In this document: positions 1 through 9,191 of the stretch, piece by piece
How the letters are laid out: every line of letters starts with the position of its first letter
Numbering within the stretch: position 1 is the stretch's first letter
Origin: Ktedonosporobacter rubrisoli
Lineage (GTDB): Bacteria; Chloroflexota; Ktedonobacteria; Ktedonobacterales; Ktedonobacteraceae
Assembly (NCBI RefSeq): GCF_004208415.1
Contig: NZ_CP035758.1
Span: 2,728,001 to 2,792,000, forward strand
Length of the DNA stretch: 64,000 nucleotides
Reading direction: 5' to 3'
Notes under the pieces: model-generated
The model's database searches: none
What the model was told of the DNA's origin: nothing
What the model saw: only the letters and a program-made list of their open reading frames with translations
Position numbers and translations under genes: made by a program

Positions 1-1193
1 AAGATGATAATACCGTAGTAATTGTACTTGGCCATCCCGCCGCTTATTTCCTGACGCCTTTTGCAATTGTCACGGCCTTAACGGTAAATAAAAAGCTGCT
101 AGATAAATATGGCAACACATGGACCGATCATCTCCAGGAGGGAGCGGGCGCAGGGCCTTTTATGGTGCAAAGCTACGATCACAATAAGGGTCTGAGCCTG
201 GTTCCTAATCCTAACTATTATGGACCTAAGCCCAAACTACAAAAGGTCGAATTGCTGCGTTCAGGCGATATAAATACCACTTATAAAACGTATCAGACGG
301 GCCAGCTCGACTACGCTGCTGTTCCAACGGTCCAACTGGCAAGTGCCGAAAAACGCAATGATTATCATAGTTCACCTGCGCTTGCTATCGTATTTATAGC
401 TATGAATTACCTGGCAAAGCCGTTTGATAACATCAAGATTCGGCAAGCTCTCGCTCTTGCCGTCAATAAGGACCTGATCGCACAAAACGTCTTGCATGGC
501 TCGGTGATCCCAACGAATCATCTGATGCCTGAAGGTGTGCCAGGCTATGACAAGAATCTGACCGGACCTGCTGGCGTAGCAAGTACTAAAGGCGATCAGG
601 AGAAAGCTAAGCAGCTTTTGCAGGAGGGCATGAAGGAGGCGGGCTATAGCAGCATCAGCCAGCTTCCGCTTTTAAAACTTGCCTATTTTGGCGATGATAG
701 CGATTTTACCAATGTGGTTGCTGTACTGGCGCAGCAGTGGCAAAGCGTCCTTGGCATCACCGTGCAAACTAACGCCCAGAACTCAGATGTTATCGTACAG
801 CAAATAATGAATACTACCGGTAATCCTGGTCCCCTGCAGATGTGGCAGAGCGAGATCGGCAACTATGCCGATCCTCAGGGTTGGCTCAGTTTTAATTTTG
901 CCAAAGGTGCCGCGTTCAATACCATGAATTATGGCCAAAATAAGAGCTCGGATGCCGCGGCCCAGCAGGCGGTGCAGGATGAGTTGCAGAAAGCTGATGT
1001 TAATCTAGATCCCCAGGCGCGCATGCGACAGTACAACGAGGCAGAGCAAAAGCTGGTTAACGATGTTGGTTGGCTTCCTCTTTATCAGGCAGCAACTCAG
1101 GCTTTGATTAATCCGAAGCTACAAAATTTCACCTTACAGCCTCTTGATGTCGTCGCGCCTGATGATTGGAGCAATATATATTTTGTCAAGTAG
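1..1193 (+). CDS. Peptide ABC transporter substrate-binding protein (SBP_bac_5), 5' end outside window
   Basis: The frame is open from the first bases of the window (codons from base 3), so only the C-terminal part of about 396 residues is present and the start and lipobox lie to the left. The sequence has the family 5 oligopeptide-binding look: a segment ending AGPFMVQSYDH, then NPNYYGPKPKLQKVE, an IRQALALAVNKD helix, and a WLPLYQAA stretch near the end. Such proteins bind peptides, nickel or other solutes outside the membrane and hand them to an ABC permease. Permease genes are not visible downstream, so they lie upstream or elsewhere. The gene ends 145 bp before a convergent decarboxylase gene, with a hairpin between. 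The fold is sure; the ligand is unknown. Confidence 0.9.
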   Translation, partial: DDNTVVIVLGHPAAYFLTPFAIVTALTVNKKLLDKYGNTWTDHLQEGAGAGPFMVQSYDHNKGLSLVPNPNYYGPKPKLQKVELLRSGDINTTYKTYQTGQLDYAAVPTVQLASAEKRNDYHSSPALAIVFIAMNYLAKPFDNIKIRQALALAVNKDLIAQNVLHGSVIPTNHLMPEGVPGYDKNLTGPAGVASTKGDQEKAKQLLQEGMKEAGYSSISQLPLLKLAYFGDDSDFTNVVAVLAQQWQSVLGITVQTNAQNSDVIVQQIMNTTGNPGPLQMWQSEIGNYADPQGWLSFNFAKGAAFNTMNYGQNKSSDAAAQQAVQDELQKADVNLDPQARMRQYNEAEQKLVNDVGWLPLYQAATQALINPKLQNFTLQPLDVVAPDDWSNIYFVK

Positions 1194-1268
1194 ACATTTG
1201 GAAGATTTTGCCTACGTGCTCTACCTTATGTCACGGATGAGCTGATGGCTGGCAATTGTGCCTCGCTT

Positions 1269-1300
1269 GCACACCGGGTTAGCTAATCCGGTGTGCGTTT
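1269..1300 (+). terminator. Palindromic hairpin after the peptide-binding protein gene
   Basis: An almost perfect inverted repeat (GCACACCGG ... CCGGTGTGC, with the inner part GTTAGCTAAT also pairing) is followed by CGTTTCCTGTT. It sits between two converging genes, as expected for a factor-independent terminator of the plus-strand gene, although the T-run is weak. Confidence 0.6.
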
Positions 1301-1337
1301 CCTGTTAAACTGTGCCTTCTTGTCGTGTCGCAGCATC

Positions 1338-2687
1338 TCATGTCCGAGAGCGACGAAGAATAGCTTCCAGGCTGTGCTCTATATCCTCTTCTGTTGTGGC
1401 CCAGGAACTTATACTCAGGCGCATCGCTGGCTGCCCTTGCCAGAGCGTTGGCCCAACCCAGCAGATGCCATCTTGTTGAATCTCCTCGATGATGCGATTG
1501 GTTGTGGCCGCATCGGTCCCGAATGAGACCAATACTTGATTGAGCACAACCTGGTTGAGGATAAGCAAACCTGCCTCCTGGAGTCGGCTGGCCATGTATT
1601 GGGCGTAGTGGCAGGTGCGTTCAATGAGATCGGCCAGCCCTGCTCGCCCCAAACTGCGCAGAGCGGCCCAGATTTCGACGCCACGGGCGCGACGCGACCC
1701 TTCAGGGGTAAATTGTGCTGGCTCTCTCAGACCTCCTTGCAGTAGGTAGGGCGCGCTGATGGAAAGTGCGGAACGCTGGCTTGCTTCATCTCTCACAAAC
1801 GCTAGCCCACTATCATAGGGCACATTCAACCACTTATGCCCATCCGTGGCCCAGGAATCGGCCTGGCTATAGCCCTCTAGCAAATGCGCATAGGCCGGCG
1901 ATGCCGCTGCCCAGAGGCCAAAGGCTCCATCGACATGGACCCATGCTTTAGTTTCGCGGAGGGAGGGGATAATCTCGTGGGCAGGATCAAAGGCGCCTGT
2001 ATTGACGTTGCCGGCTTGCAAGCAGACAATCGTGGGTCCTTTGATCTGGGGAAAGGCCGTGCTACGCATGCGCCCTTGATTATCAACAGGAATGCGTACG
2101 ACACGCTGTCTTCCCAGTCCAAGCATCCCAAGCGCTTTGAGTAGAGATGGATGAACTTCTTCGCCAACGATGACGGTGATAGGAGGGGCTCCAAAGAGTC
2201 CGTCTGCCTCAACGTCCCAGCCTGCTTCGGCGAGGAGATGATGGCGAGCCGCTGCAAGGGCCGTGAAGCTTGCCATAGTTGCTCCTGTGACAAATGCTCC
2301 ACTCGTATCAGCTGGAAGGCGCAGCACGTCCAGGAGCCAGCGGAGAGCAATCGTTTCCAATGTAGCGGCTAGCGGTGACAATACGGCTAATCCGGCATTC
2401 TGATCCCAGGCGCCGGCCATCCAGTTTGCTGATAGGGCAGCGGGAAGCGAGCCACCAACGACAAAACCAAAGTGGCGCCCTCCTGCGGAAGCGACAGTGG
2501 TGGGAGAGCCATAGCTATCTAGCAACTCCAGGACGGCCAGAGGATCGGTTGGGTGCTCCGGTAGTGGCTCATCAAAACGGCTTAGATTGGTCAAGGCCTC
2601 AGAAGTTGGTTTGACAGCACGTGTGCTCAAGCCGTCGAGGTAAGCGATTGCTCGCCTGGCTGTGTCCAGTAAAAGTTTGTCCATCAT
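1338..2687 (-). CDS. Pyridoxal-phosphate-dependent decarboxylase family protein (group II)
   Basis: A 449-residue fold-type I PLP enzyme of the aromatic-amino-acid/glutamate decarboxylase group. Visible landmarks are HFGFVVGG near residue 72, an invariant-type His179 (EEVHPS) that would stack on the cofactor, Asp253 in HVDGAFG that would hold the pyridine nitrogen, and Lys285 in DGHKWLNVPYDSG that would form the Schiff base. Members decarboxylate amino acids or act as aldehyde synthases or aminotransferase-like enzymes; the substrate cannot be read here. The start has AAAGGTG about 10 bases upstream, with two adjacent ATG codons. The gene stands alone, converging on the peptide-binding protein gene. 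Confidence 0.88.
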   Translation of the reverse strand: MMDKLLLDTARRAIAYLDGLSTRAVKPTSEALTNLSRFDEPLPEHPTDPLAVLELLDSYGSPTTVASAGGRHFGFVVGGSLPAALSANWMAGAWDQNAGLAVLSPLAATLETIALRWLLDVLRLPADTSGAFVTGATMASFTALAAARHHLLAEAGWDVEADGLFGAPPITVIVGEEVHPSLLKALGMLGLGRQRVVRIPVDNQGRMRSTAFPQIKGPTIVCLQAGNVNTGAFDPAHEIIPSLRETKAWVHVDGAFGLWAAASPAYAHLLEGYSQADSWATDGHKWLNVPYDSGLAFVRDEASQRSALSISAPYLLQGGLREPAQFTPEGSRRARGVEIWAALRSLGRAGLADLIERTCHYAQYMASRLQEAGLLILNQVVLNQVLVSFGTDAATTNRIIEEIQQDGICWVGPTLWQGQPAMRLSISSWATTEEDIEHSLEAILRRSRT

Positions 2688-2906
2688 CGCTCATATCACC
2701 TTTCGCAGTGGTGGGTAGTTGAGGAACGAGATACAAGGATTTCTCTTGGTCATGATCAAGGAAGGCATGGGCATTATGATTATACCAGAGCTGACGTTAC
2801 CTTGCCCTCTAGCTGACTGATCTGTTTGTACCTTCGCCATTCTATGCCGCGCCAGCTCGCCTTTGTGATAAGCTCTCTTAAGAGCGCCTCCCTCTCTCGT
2901 TTGTGC

Positions 2907-3776
2907 CTACTGAGATCTCACATCGCTACCTTTCCAGGAGGCGGCAGGCATTAGTACATCGGGAGTTCTGGTCTCTTTAAACTTTCCTTTGAGGATAATC
3001 CAGGCGCAGAGAGCAGCGAGCGGAATGAGCGACAACAGCTCGCATATAGCCACATCAAGCGCTCCTAATAGGACCCCTGTTAGTGTGCCAAGGATCATAT
3101 TGCCTCCTGCATGTGCCAGACAAGCAGGCCAGATACTAGCGGTACGTAGACGAAGCCAGGCCAGCATAATAGCGAGCAGTACGGTGTAACAGGTATAAGA
3201 GAGGAGCCCAAGCAGAATATTAGCATAAGTGATGTATCCCAGAAATAGGAGGGGATAATGCCAGACAGCCCAGATAAGCCCTGTCACGAGAGCACTTAGG
3301 AGCTGACGACGAGGCCACAAGCGAAGCTGGAGATAGCTTCTCCAGCCAAACTCTTCACCCCAAAATACAGGTATCATAACAATCGCAAGCCCCATGAGAA
3401 GCAAGAGTGATACCCATTCGGGAAGAGAAATTCCTGGAAGAAGTGTACGAAGCTGAGAAAAATTCAGGGGAGCGAGCCGCAGAAGAGACGCTAGCCCTAC
3501 CACAACAAGAATAACGAGCACTGACCAGAGCCAGGCGAGCAGATAGTATGGCCAGCTTCTTTTGAGATGCAGAGCAAATCCCGCATCACTAAATCCCTCT
3601 TTTGTGATCCAGAGCCGTGTGATCAATGCGGCAATGGCTGGAGCGAATGCCATGGGAAGCTGTACCAGTGGATTGTCCAAAGAAAGTCCAAAGAGATGAG
3701 CGCTGAACTCATAAAGCCAGACTGGCCCAAAAGCAAGCAAGATAAAGGCGAGCAGGCCTTTTGTCTTCGTTGTCAT
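2907..3776 (-). CDS. CPBP family intramembrane glutamic endopeptidase
   Basis: A 289-residue polytopic membrane protein with about eight hydrophobic segments. It carries the three CPBP (Abi/Rce1-like) motifs in order: EEFGWR at residues 141-146, WHYP with His173, and HAGGN with His222 and Asn225. These residues build the membrane-embedded active site of Rce1-type proteases. Bacterial members act in prenyl-protein-like cleavage, bacteriocin self-immunity or signalling, but no bacteriocin gene is adjacent. A good ribosome site (AGGAAGGT) precedes the ATG. It is divergent from the HTH-membrane gene at 4017. A second, damaged CPBP gene lies at 48.6-49.4 kb. Confidence 0.88.
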   Translation of the reverse strand: MTTKTKGLLAFILLAFGPVWLYEFSAHLFGLSLDNPLVQLPMAFAPAIAALITRLWITKEGFSDAGFALHLKRSWPYYLLAWLWSVLVILVVVGLASLLRLAPLNFSQLRTLLPGISLPEWVSLLLLMGLAIVMIPVFWGEEFGWRSYLQLRLWPRRQLLSALVTGLIWAVWHYPLLFLGYITYANILLGLLSYTCYTVLLAIMLAWLRLRTASIWPACLAHAGGNMILGTLTGVLLGALDVAICELLSLIPLAALCAWIILKGKFKETRTPDVLMPAASWKGSDVRSQ

Positions 3777-4016
3777 ACCTTCCTATTCCTTTCATCCAGT
3801 ACTCTTTGCAAAGAAGCGGTAAGCATGTGGAGGTGAGTTTGCCAGGAAATGGGAGCTGCAACCATGATGAAGTCTCGTCGATGAGTAGGCGATAACCAGG
3901 CTTTTGGTATATATTTAAGAACTATCGAGTTGTGCCAGGCGCCCTATTATTTGCAACCAGGCAGCTCAAGAAGTATCATAGGCTCATAAATACTTATACA
4001 AGAAACAGGTGAAGCG

Positions 4017-4712
4017 ATGGGCAAAGAGAGGAATGAATTCCTCAAACACGAAAGGGAGCAACGAGGGTGGTCGCAGGCTCGGCTTGCAGAACTCATTGAG
4101 ACTGATGCAGCCACTGTGAGTCGATGGGAGCGAGGCTATGCGATTCCATCTCCTTACTTCCGTGAAAAGCTGTGCCAGCTCTTCGAAAAAGATGCTCAGG
4201 ATCTGGGTTTTCTGAGGAGCGAACCGGCAGAGAGCTATCAAGATGCATCCCTTCCCTTCACATTAGACCAGCAGGACAGTCGAGATGCATCCTGTCAAGA
4301 AAGCAGTGTCGCTCAGGGGCCGGAGCAAACTATCTATAGCGTGGACTGGCATTCAAGAAGGTTGGCAAGCCTGAGTTACCTGCTGGGATGGATAAGTGGC
4401 CTCTTCATGTTTCTGCTAATGCGAAAGAATCGTTTTGTCCTTTTTCATAGCCTGCAAGCTTTCCTCTTTTTCGTAGGCTCACAAATCCTCTTCCTCATCC
4501 TTCTTGTGCTGCTATATCTCCTCGATGCAGGCCATGAACGTTGGCAAGAATATGTAGGTATGGGTTTGGCCCTCTTTCTGCTCATAAGTATGCTCTTCAC
4601 ATTCATTGTCTGGGTAATAGGAATGGTTCAGGCGTGGCGCGGCAAGCCTTATCAGCTACCTTTTGTGGGAAACCTGAGCGAGCAAGCCATCGCGAAACGA
4701 TTTCGACTTTAG
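4017..4712 (+). CDS. XRE-type HTH protein with C-terminal DUF4870-like membrane domain
   Basis: 231 residues. Residues about 5-60 form a Cro/C1-type helix-turn-helix (WSQARLAELIETDAATVSRW). After a polar linker, residues about 105-225 form a membrane module with three hydrophobic helices, including LGWISGLFMFLL, FLFFVGSQILFLILLVLLYLL and LALFLLISMLFTFIVWVIGM. This module has the NRFVLFHSLQA and AWRGKPYQLPFVG signatures of the DUF4870 (Tic20-like) family. The DNA-binding head would therefore be tethered to the membrane, suggesting a sensor-regulator, but no ligand or target can be inferred. AGGTGA precedes the ATG. It is divergent from the CPBP protease gene. Confidence 0.85.
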   Translation: MGKERNEFLKHEREQRGWSQARLAELIETDAATVSRWERGYAIPSPYFREKLCQLFEKDAQDLGFLRSEPAESYQDASLPFTLDQQDSRDASCQESSVAQGPEQTIYSVDWHSRRLASLSYLLGWISGLFMFLLMRKNRFVLFHSLQAFLFFVGSQILFLILLVLLYLLDAGHERWQEYVGMGLALFLLISMLFTFIVWVIGMVQAWRGKPYQLPFVGNLSEQAIAKRFRL

Positions 4713-4738
4713 CCTATCGAGCGTGGGAATGGGAAGGA

Positions 4739-4765
4739 ATACGCCACTGGAGGCGTATGCGCTTT
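4739..4765 (+). terminator. Weak hairpin terminator candidate after the HTH-DUF4870 gene
   Basis: Inverted repeat ATACGCC / GGCGTAT with a five-base loop, followed by GCGCTTTATC. The T-run is poor. The rest of 4713-5021 is AT-rich non-coding sequence leading to the S9 peptidase gene. Confidence 0.4.
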
Positions 4766-5021
4766 ATCTGCTTAAAATGCAATATAATATGTATTAACTC
4801 TATGATTAAGAAATACTGTGAAACACCAGGTCAGCCAGCAGTGAGACGAGGAAGAAATTTCATCTACCACTACGACAGAAAATTTATCCCTAGATTTACC
4901 TTTAGGTAGAGGGTAATTGGGGATTTGTTCGGGTACACTTAGAGAAACCAGACATATTTCCTATTGTTTGACTCGATTTGTTGCGTCCGATTAGCAAATT
5001 TTTTACCACAGGAGAGTTACA

Positions 5022-7040
5022 ATGTCTGAAGAAAAACGCGTGCTTACCCTTGAGGATTTCTGGCGACTCAAAACTGTAGATGATCCGCAGCCTTCACCTG
5101 ATGGCTCCCAGGTTGCCTATGTTGTGGGCAGCTTTGACGAGACGAAGAATCAGGCTCATTCAGCGATCTGGCTAGCCTCCTTGGAGAATGGTCAGTGCCG
5201 CCAGTTGACAAGCGGTGAGAAACACGACACCCAGCCACGCTGGTCGCCTGATGGAGCGCAGTTGGCCTTTGTCTCGACACGCCATGAAGAGAAGCCTCAG
5301 CTCTTTCTCATCGAGGTGAGTGGCGGAGAGGCTCGCCGCCTTACCAACGTTCCTGATGGAGTAAGCGCTCCACTTTGGTCTCCTGATGGTAAGCAGCTCT
5401 GCTATACCTCAACGCCGGAGACGGATCGACAGAAGGTACCGCAGGAGAGCGCCTGGCTGGAAGCACACAGCGATGTTGATAAAAATACACCACGTCTACG
5501 TCGCCAGAGCTCTCTTGTCTCGCGTTTCGACATGCGCGGCTATATCGATAAGCGCGCCCAACTATTTTTACTCAATCTTGATGAGCCCCAGGCCGCTCCG
5601 CGCCAGCTCACCGAAGGCGATTTTGACGCGGGCCAGCCAGTCTGGTCACCAGATGGCAAGCAGATAGCATTTGTGGCGAACCGCACTGCCAATGTTGATG
5701 CAAGCCTGGCTAGCGATATCTGGACGCTTGCCGTCGAGAGCGGTGAACTAAAATGTCTTACGAATGGTGAGCTAAGCGCAATGTTTCCCTCCTGGTCGCC
5801 GGATGGGGAAAGCATCGCGTTTTTCGCTGACTATTCCATGGATACACGCAGCGGCTACGAAGACCCACACCTCTGGCTGGTTTCGCGCTCTGGAGGCGAT
5901 CAGCGTGATCTCATGAGCCACCTCGATCGTTCGCTGTCAGCGATGCAGCCCGACTACCACTTCAGCGGTGGTGCCAAACCTATCTGGTCCCCGGACGGGC
6001 AAACTATCTACTTTGTGAGTGCTGAGCATGGGGCAAATGCGATCTTTGCCCTCTCGCTTGAGAGCGGCAAGTGCCAGCGCGTTTCTTCTACCGCCGCGGA
6101 TATCATTGCCCTGGAGAGCGCAGGGGCGCGCCAGATGTTCGTTGGCGTGGCAGCAACCTCAGAGCAGCCCTACGATCTTTTCACCCTCCCCTGGAGCGGT
6201 GGTGAGCTTAAGCCGCTTGTCTCTACTAACCAGGAGTTACTCGCGGAAGTAAGCATTGCGCCGACTGAGCGCATTAGCTTCACGGGACCAGATGGCTGGG
6301 AGATCGAGGGCTGGCTCGTCAAACCGCTGCACGCCGAAGGTCGCTATCCTCTAATTCTGCATGTACATGGTGGGCCATATAGCGCGTGGGGACACAGCTT
6401 TTATTTTCAGGCCCAGGCTCTGGCGGGGGCTGGCTATGCCTCACTTTATGTCAATCCGCGCGGCAGCAAGGGATATAATCTTGCCTTTACTCAGGCTGCG
6501 GACTGGGGCGAGAAGGATTTTCGCGATCTGATGGCGGGCATAGATGCTGTGCTGGCCAGAGGCGAAGTTGATCCCCAAAAGCTTGGTATCACGGGCATCT
6601 CGTACGGCGGCTTTATGACTAACTGGGCTTTGGGACATACTGACCGCTTCGCCGCAGGGGTCTCGGTTAACGGCGTCTCAAACCTGGTAAGTATGTGCGG
6701 AACAAGCGATATATCAGCGCTCTGGCTGGGCACCCAATATGGGCGTTTCTGGGAGAATGAGGAGAGCTTGCAATTTTTCCGCACGCACTCGCCAATTACC
6801 TATGTGGGGAATATTTCAACCCCTCTACTCCTGCTTCAATCGGAGAACGATTATCGCTGCCCGATTGAGCAGGGCGAGCAGCTTTTTTCGGCGCTCTGCG
6901 TGCGCCAGCAAACTGTAGAGCTTATTCGCTTCCCCAATGCTAGCCACGCGATCGCTAAAACTGCCAGCCCGCATCATCGCTACTTCCAATGGAAGCTGGC
7001 CCTTGACTGGTTTGAGAAGCACATCCAGGCGCGCAGCTAG
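5022..7040 (+). CDS. S9 family peptidase (prolyl oligopeptidase / acylaminoacyl-peptidase type)
   Basis: 672 residues with no signal peptide, so cytoplasmic. The N-terminal two thirds contain repeated WSPDG motifs (PD40/TolB-like blades) forming a propeller that gates the active site. The C-terminal alpha/beta-hydrolase carries the triad: Ser527 in GISYGGF, Asp610 in SENDYRC and His642 in NASHAIAK. Oxyanion and lid features (HVHGGPY, NPRGSKGYN) are intact. These enzymes trim short peptides or acylated N-termini. A clear ribosome site (CAGGAGAG) lies 7 bases before the ATG. It is monocistronic by spacing. Confidence 0.93.
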   Translation: MSEEKRVLTLEDFWRLKTVDDPQPSPDGSQVAYVVGSFDETKNQAHSAIWLASLENGQCRQLTSGEKHDTQPRWSPDGAQLAFVSTRHEEKPQLFLIEVSGGEARRLTNVPDGVSAPLWSPDGKQLCYTSTPETDRQKVPQESAWLEAHSDVDKNTPRLRRQSSLVSRFDMRGYIDKRAQLFLLNLDEPQAAPRQLTEGDFDAGQPVWSPDGKQIAFVANRTANVDASLASDIWTLAVESGELKCLTNGELSAMFPSWSPDGESIAFFADYSMDTRSGYEDPHLWLVSRSGGDQRDLMSHLDRSLSAMQPDYHFSGGAKPIWSPDGQTIYFVSAEHGANAIFALSLESGKCQRVSSTAADIIALESAGARQMFVGVAATSEQPYDLFTLPWSGGELKPLVSTNQELLAEVSIAPTERISFTGPDGWEIEGWLVKPLHAEGRYPLILHVHGGPYSAWGHSFYFQAQALAGAGYASLYVNPRGSKGYNLAFTQAADWGEKDFRDLMAGIDAVLARGEVDPQKLGITGISYGGFMTNWALGHTDRFAAGVSVNGVSNLVSMCGTSDISALWLGTQYGRFWENEESLQFFRTHSPITYVGNISTPLLLLQSENDYRCPIEQGEQLFSALCVRQQTVELIRFPNASHAIAKTASPHHRYFQWKLALDWFEKHIQARS

Positions 7041-7107
7041 CTGAGCAAGCAAGGTAGAGGCTTATATGCCTTTACTTTATGTTAATACAACATTATTCTA
7101 CTAGACA

Positions 7108-7479
7108 TTAACGAAGAGGTGAACCTATCACCTCACCCAGCTTTGCGGCAGGCTTGAGCAACTCCTCTTGTTGCAGGAGTAAGGGCGTGAGAGCAATCTT
7201 GACAGCAGCCAGTCGAGATGTATAGCTCAGGCAGGCCGCTAAGTGTTCCACAGCCTCTTGGTGCATGCCAGGTAAGACGTGAGCATACAAGCGCAAGGTT
7301 ATGGAGATATCACTGTGGCCTAAGAGTTCTTTGACCACTTTGGGATGGACCCCTCACGCCAGGAGCATCGTGGCCACAGAGTGACGCAGATCATGGAAGG
7401 TCACCTCTAGCAACCCTGCTTTGATCATCAGCTGACGAAAATGCTGGTAGAGCAGATTGTGGCCGCTCTCCTCTTCTCC
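7108..7479 (-). pseudogene. C-terminal remnant of a tyrosine recombinase/integrase with in-frame stop
   Basis: Reading leftward, the frame gives HDLRHSVATMLLA, a TGA stop (7356-7354), then GVHPKVVKELLGHSDISIT and LRLYAHVLPGMHQEAVEHL. This is the catalytic C-terminus of phage-type integrases: the Arg of the R-H-x-x-H motif, the His of LGH, and the tyrosine in LRLYAHV. The TGA lies where an Arg (CGA) would fit, a one-base transition. Upstream the frame closes at a TAA near 7480, so the N-terminal two thirds are missing. It is a dead relic of an integrated element; no att site was recognised. Confidence 0.8.
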
Positions 7480-7542
7480 TTATCAATTCATCAAGTAGGC
7501 TGCTGGCTTGTGAGTAGTGGCTCGTTAAGCTATAATTGTTGC

Positions 7543-8052
7543 ATGTCTTCTTATCTCATAACTGGCGACTCAGGTTCAGGAAAGACCAGTGTTATCTGGG
7601 AACTGGAGAAAAGAGGTTATACTGCATACAACACTGACGACTTACCTGTAACGCGCCTTGAGAATGAATTAGGCCAGCCCGTAGACTGGCCACCTCCCCC
7701 TGTGGATTGGTCAAAGTACGGGTGGAACTGGCAAGAGAAGGATCTTAGGGAGATATTGGATAGTGACGAGACGGTGTTTGTCGGGGCACTTGCTTCTAAC
7801 CAGGATCGGTTCTTTAGCTGGTTTACCAAGATATTTGTATTGCTGGTCGATACTGAGACGCTGCGTCATCGTATCCTCAGCCGGACAGACCATGACTTTG
7901 GCAAAGACCCTCAGGAATTACAAAATATCCTTGAGCGACATGCGCAACTACAAGAGGAGCTTTTAGCGGCGCCAGGAGCTATGGCTATTGATGCTCAAAG
8001 GTCGCTCGATAGCGTCGTAAGGGATATCATTAGCGCTATTGAGTTAGGCTGA
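7543..8052 (+). CDS. Small P-loop NTPase / nucleotide-kinase-like protein
   Basis: 169 residues from the ATG at 7543. An upstream in-frame start at 7441 would add 34 residues that look non-coding and overlap the integrase relic, so the later ATG is preferred. The Walker A loop is at residues 8-15 (GDSGSGKT) immediately after a beta strand, as in adenylate-kinase-like and shikimate-kinase-like folds. An acidic YNTDDLP follows, and LVDTETLRHRILSRT resembles the lid region with arginines. Members of this group are annotated only as AAA or kinase-like. The substrate is unknown. It stands alone and its 3' end overlaps the converging relic by 17 bases. Confidence 0.8.
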   Translation: MSSYLITGDSGSGKTSVIWELEKRGYTAYNTDDLPVTRLENELGQPVDWPPPPVDWSKYGWNWQEKDLREILDSDETVFVGALASNQDRFFSWFTKIFVLLVDTETLRHRILSRTDHDFGKDPQELQNILERHAQLQEELLAAPGAMAIDAQRSLDSVVRDIISAIELG

Positions 8053-8628
8053 TGAGGGGAAGCTTAACAAGGCCAACAGGAACCTTAAAGGCGGCAGGAG
8101 CTGTATCACCGGCAATGGCAAACGCACTCTTACGCAAGTGGCTTTCAAGTATCTCAAGCGGTGAATCAATATTCTGACTCCACAAATTAATTGGCTCAAA
8201 ATCGTGCCTATCGTTTCGTACCGCTTCTGCAAATGTTAAAAATCGATCATTAGGTACATCAAAGACAACTTTACCTTTTTGTATATTCCTTACCCCATCC
8301 TTCACGAGGTGCGTGCCGTCAGTCAACTCGTTCCAATAGCTATAGTCAACATATCGTAGATCACCAATCTCGTTATGTGGTAGCTGGGCTTCGTACCAAC
8401 TAAGATTGGTGGAGACTCCTTCGAACATTTCACGTTTCTGACGGTAGCCACAGCACTTGCCAAGTACCCATGCGCGTAGCAAGATGCACGTCGGCGTGCG
8501 CAGCAGTTCGGCATTGTAGGTGTGTCGAAGACGCCGCCCATCATTGGGAACATGACTGTGACATCGTTGTTTGGCCTTGTGTGATACCCATCCAGTGAGG
8601 TGACGTTGAAAACAATGATTTTCCGCGT
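8036..8628 (-). pseudogene. Broken RibD C-terminal/dihydrofolate-reductase-like gene
   Basis: Reading leftward from 8628, the frame gives RKIIVFNVTSLDGYHT and then a short stretch ending VFDT, the typical N-terminus of RibD_C/DHFR-like proteins. The expected ATG is ACG, placed correctly after AAAGGAG. The expected next residues YNAELLRT are in another frame, because an AC dinucleotide appears duplicated near 8517-8525. The remaining open frame (8482 to 8036) does not look like the rest of that family and contains an unrecognised segment ending KLPLISLTQ. I call it a decayed gene, possibly joined to another fragment. A 148-residue protein from a TTG at 8482 cannot be excluded. Confidence 0.6.
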
Positions 8629-9191
8629 GAGAGTGCTCCTTTTTCGCTGATCATCTGGCTTCCGCTAGTGTTGAAGCTTGGTGTGCAAGTGAGTTGTCCT
8701 GTTGGCGAGGTTATGGGTCAGACGACAGGATTTCTTGTGGCCATGCCACTATTTTAGCATGGCCTCCAACTTGAATCCCTACCAGACTCTAGGCCGATAA
8801 AGGGTGAAGCTGCTTTGTGCAAATGAGCATCGGAAGCAAGCGGAACCCTTCCAAAGAGCACGTGGTTTCCATGCTCATGTTCGAACCTTGTGCTCAAAAC
8901 ATCAACTCCCAAGGTTCGTGCACCACTCCTGAGGCAGGATGGCAGCAAAAGCGGTTGCAACAGGAAGAAAGGTTCTAAACGTTGACGTGTCGTATCGTTT
9001 CCAACGTTTTCTTCATTAGAAGGAAATGAACCTCTCAGCCATTCTCCACCTTTTCGACTCTCCTGAAACTGGTCAAGCTCACAATTTTGCTTCTGCTTGT
9101 TTTAAATGACGCAGTTTCCGACGTCTCTTTACTAAGAGAGACGATTTTGCTCTCTGTAGTGGTATGAAACTGAGGAGCAACGTACGTATCC
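8629..9191. other. Intergenic region without a supported gene
   Basis: No convincing coding frame. It contains a palindrome GGCCATGC / GCATGGCC (8739-8764), a smaller hairpin CGTCTCT / AGAGACG (9122-9143) shortly before the TIR gene, and repeated AACGTT words near 8980-9007. The promoter of the TIR-STAND gene should lie here but no clear -35/-10 pair was found. Confidence 0.5.

Noticed and set aside
8754..8960. A 68-residue minus-strand open frame upstream of the TIR gene
   Set aside because: No ribosome site, no family-like pattern, and composition like non-coding sequence.
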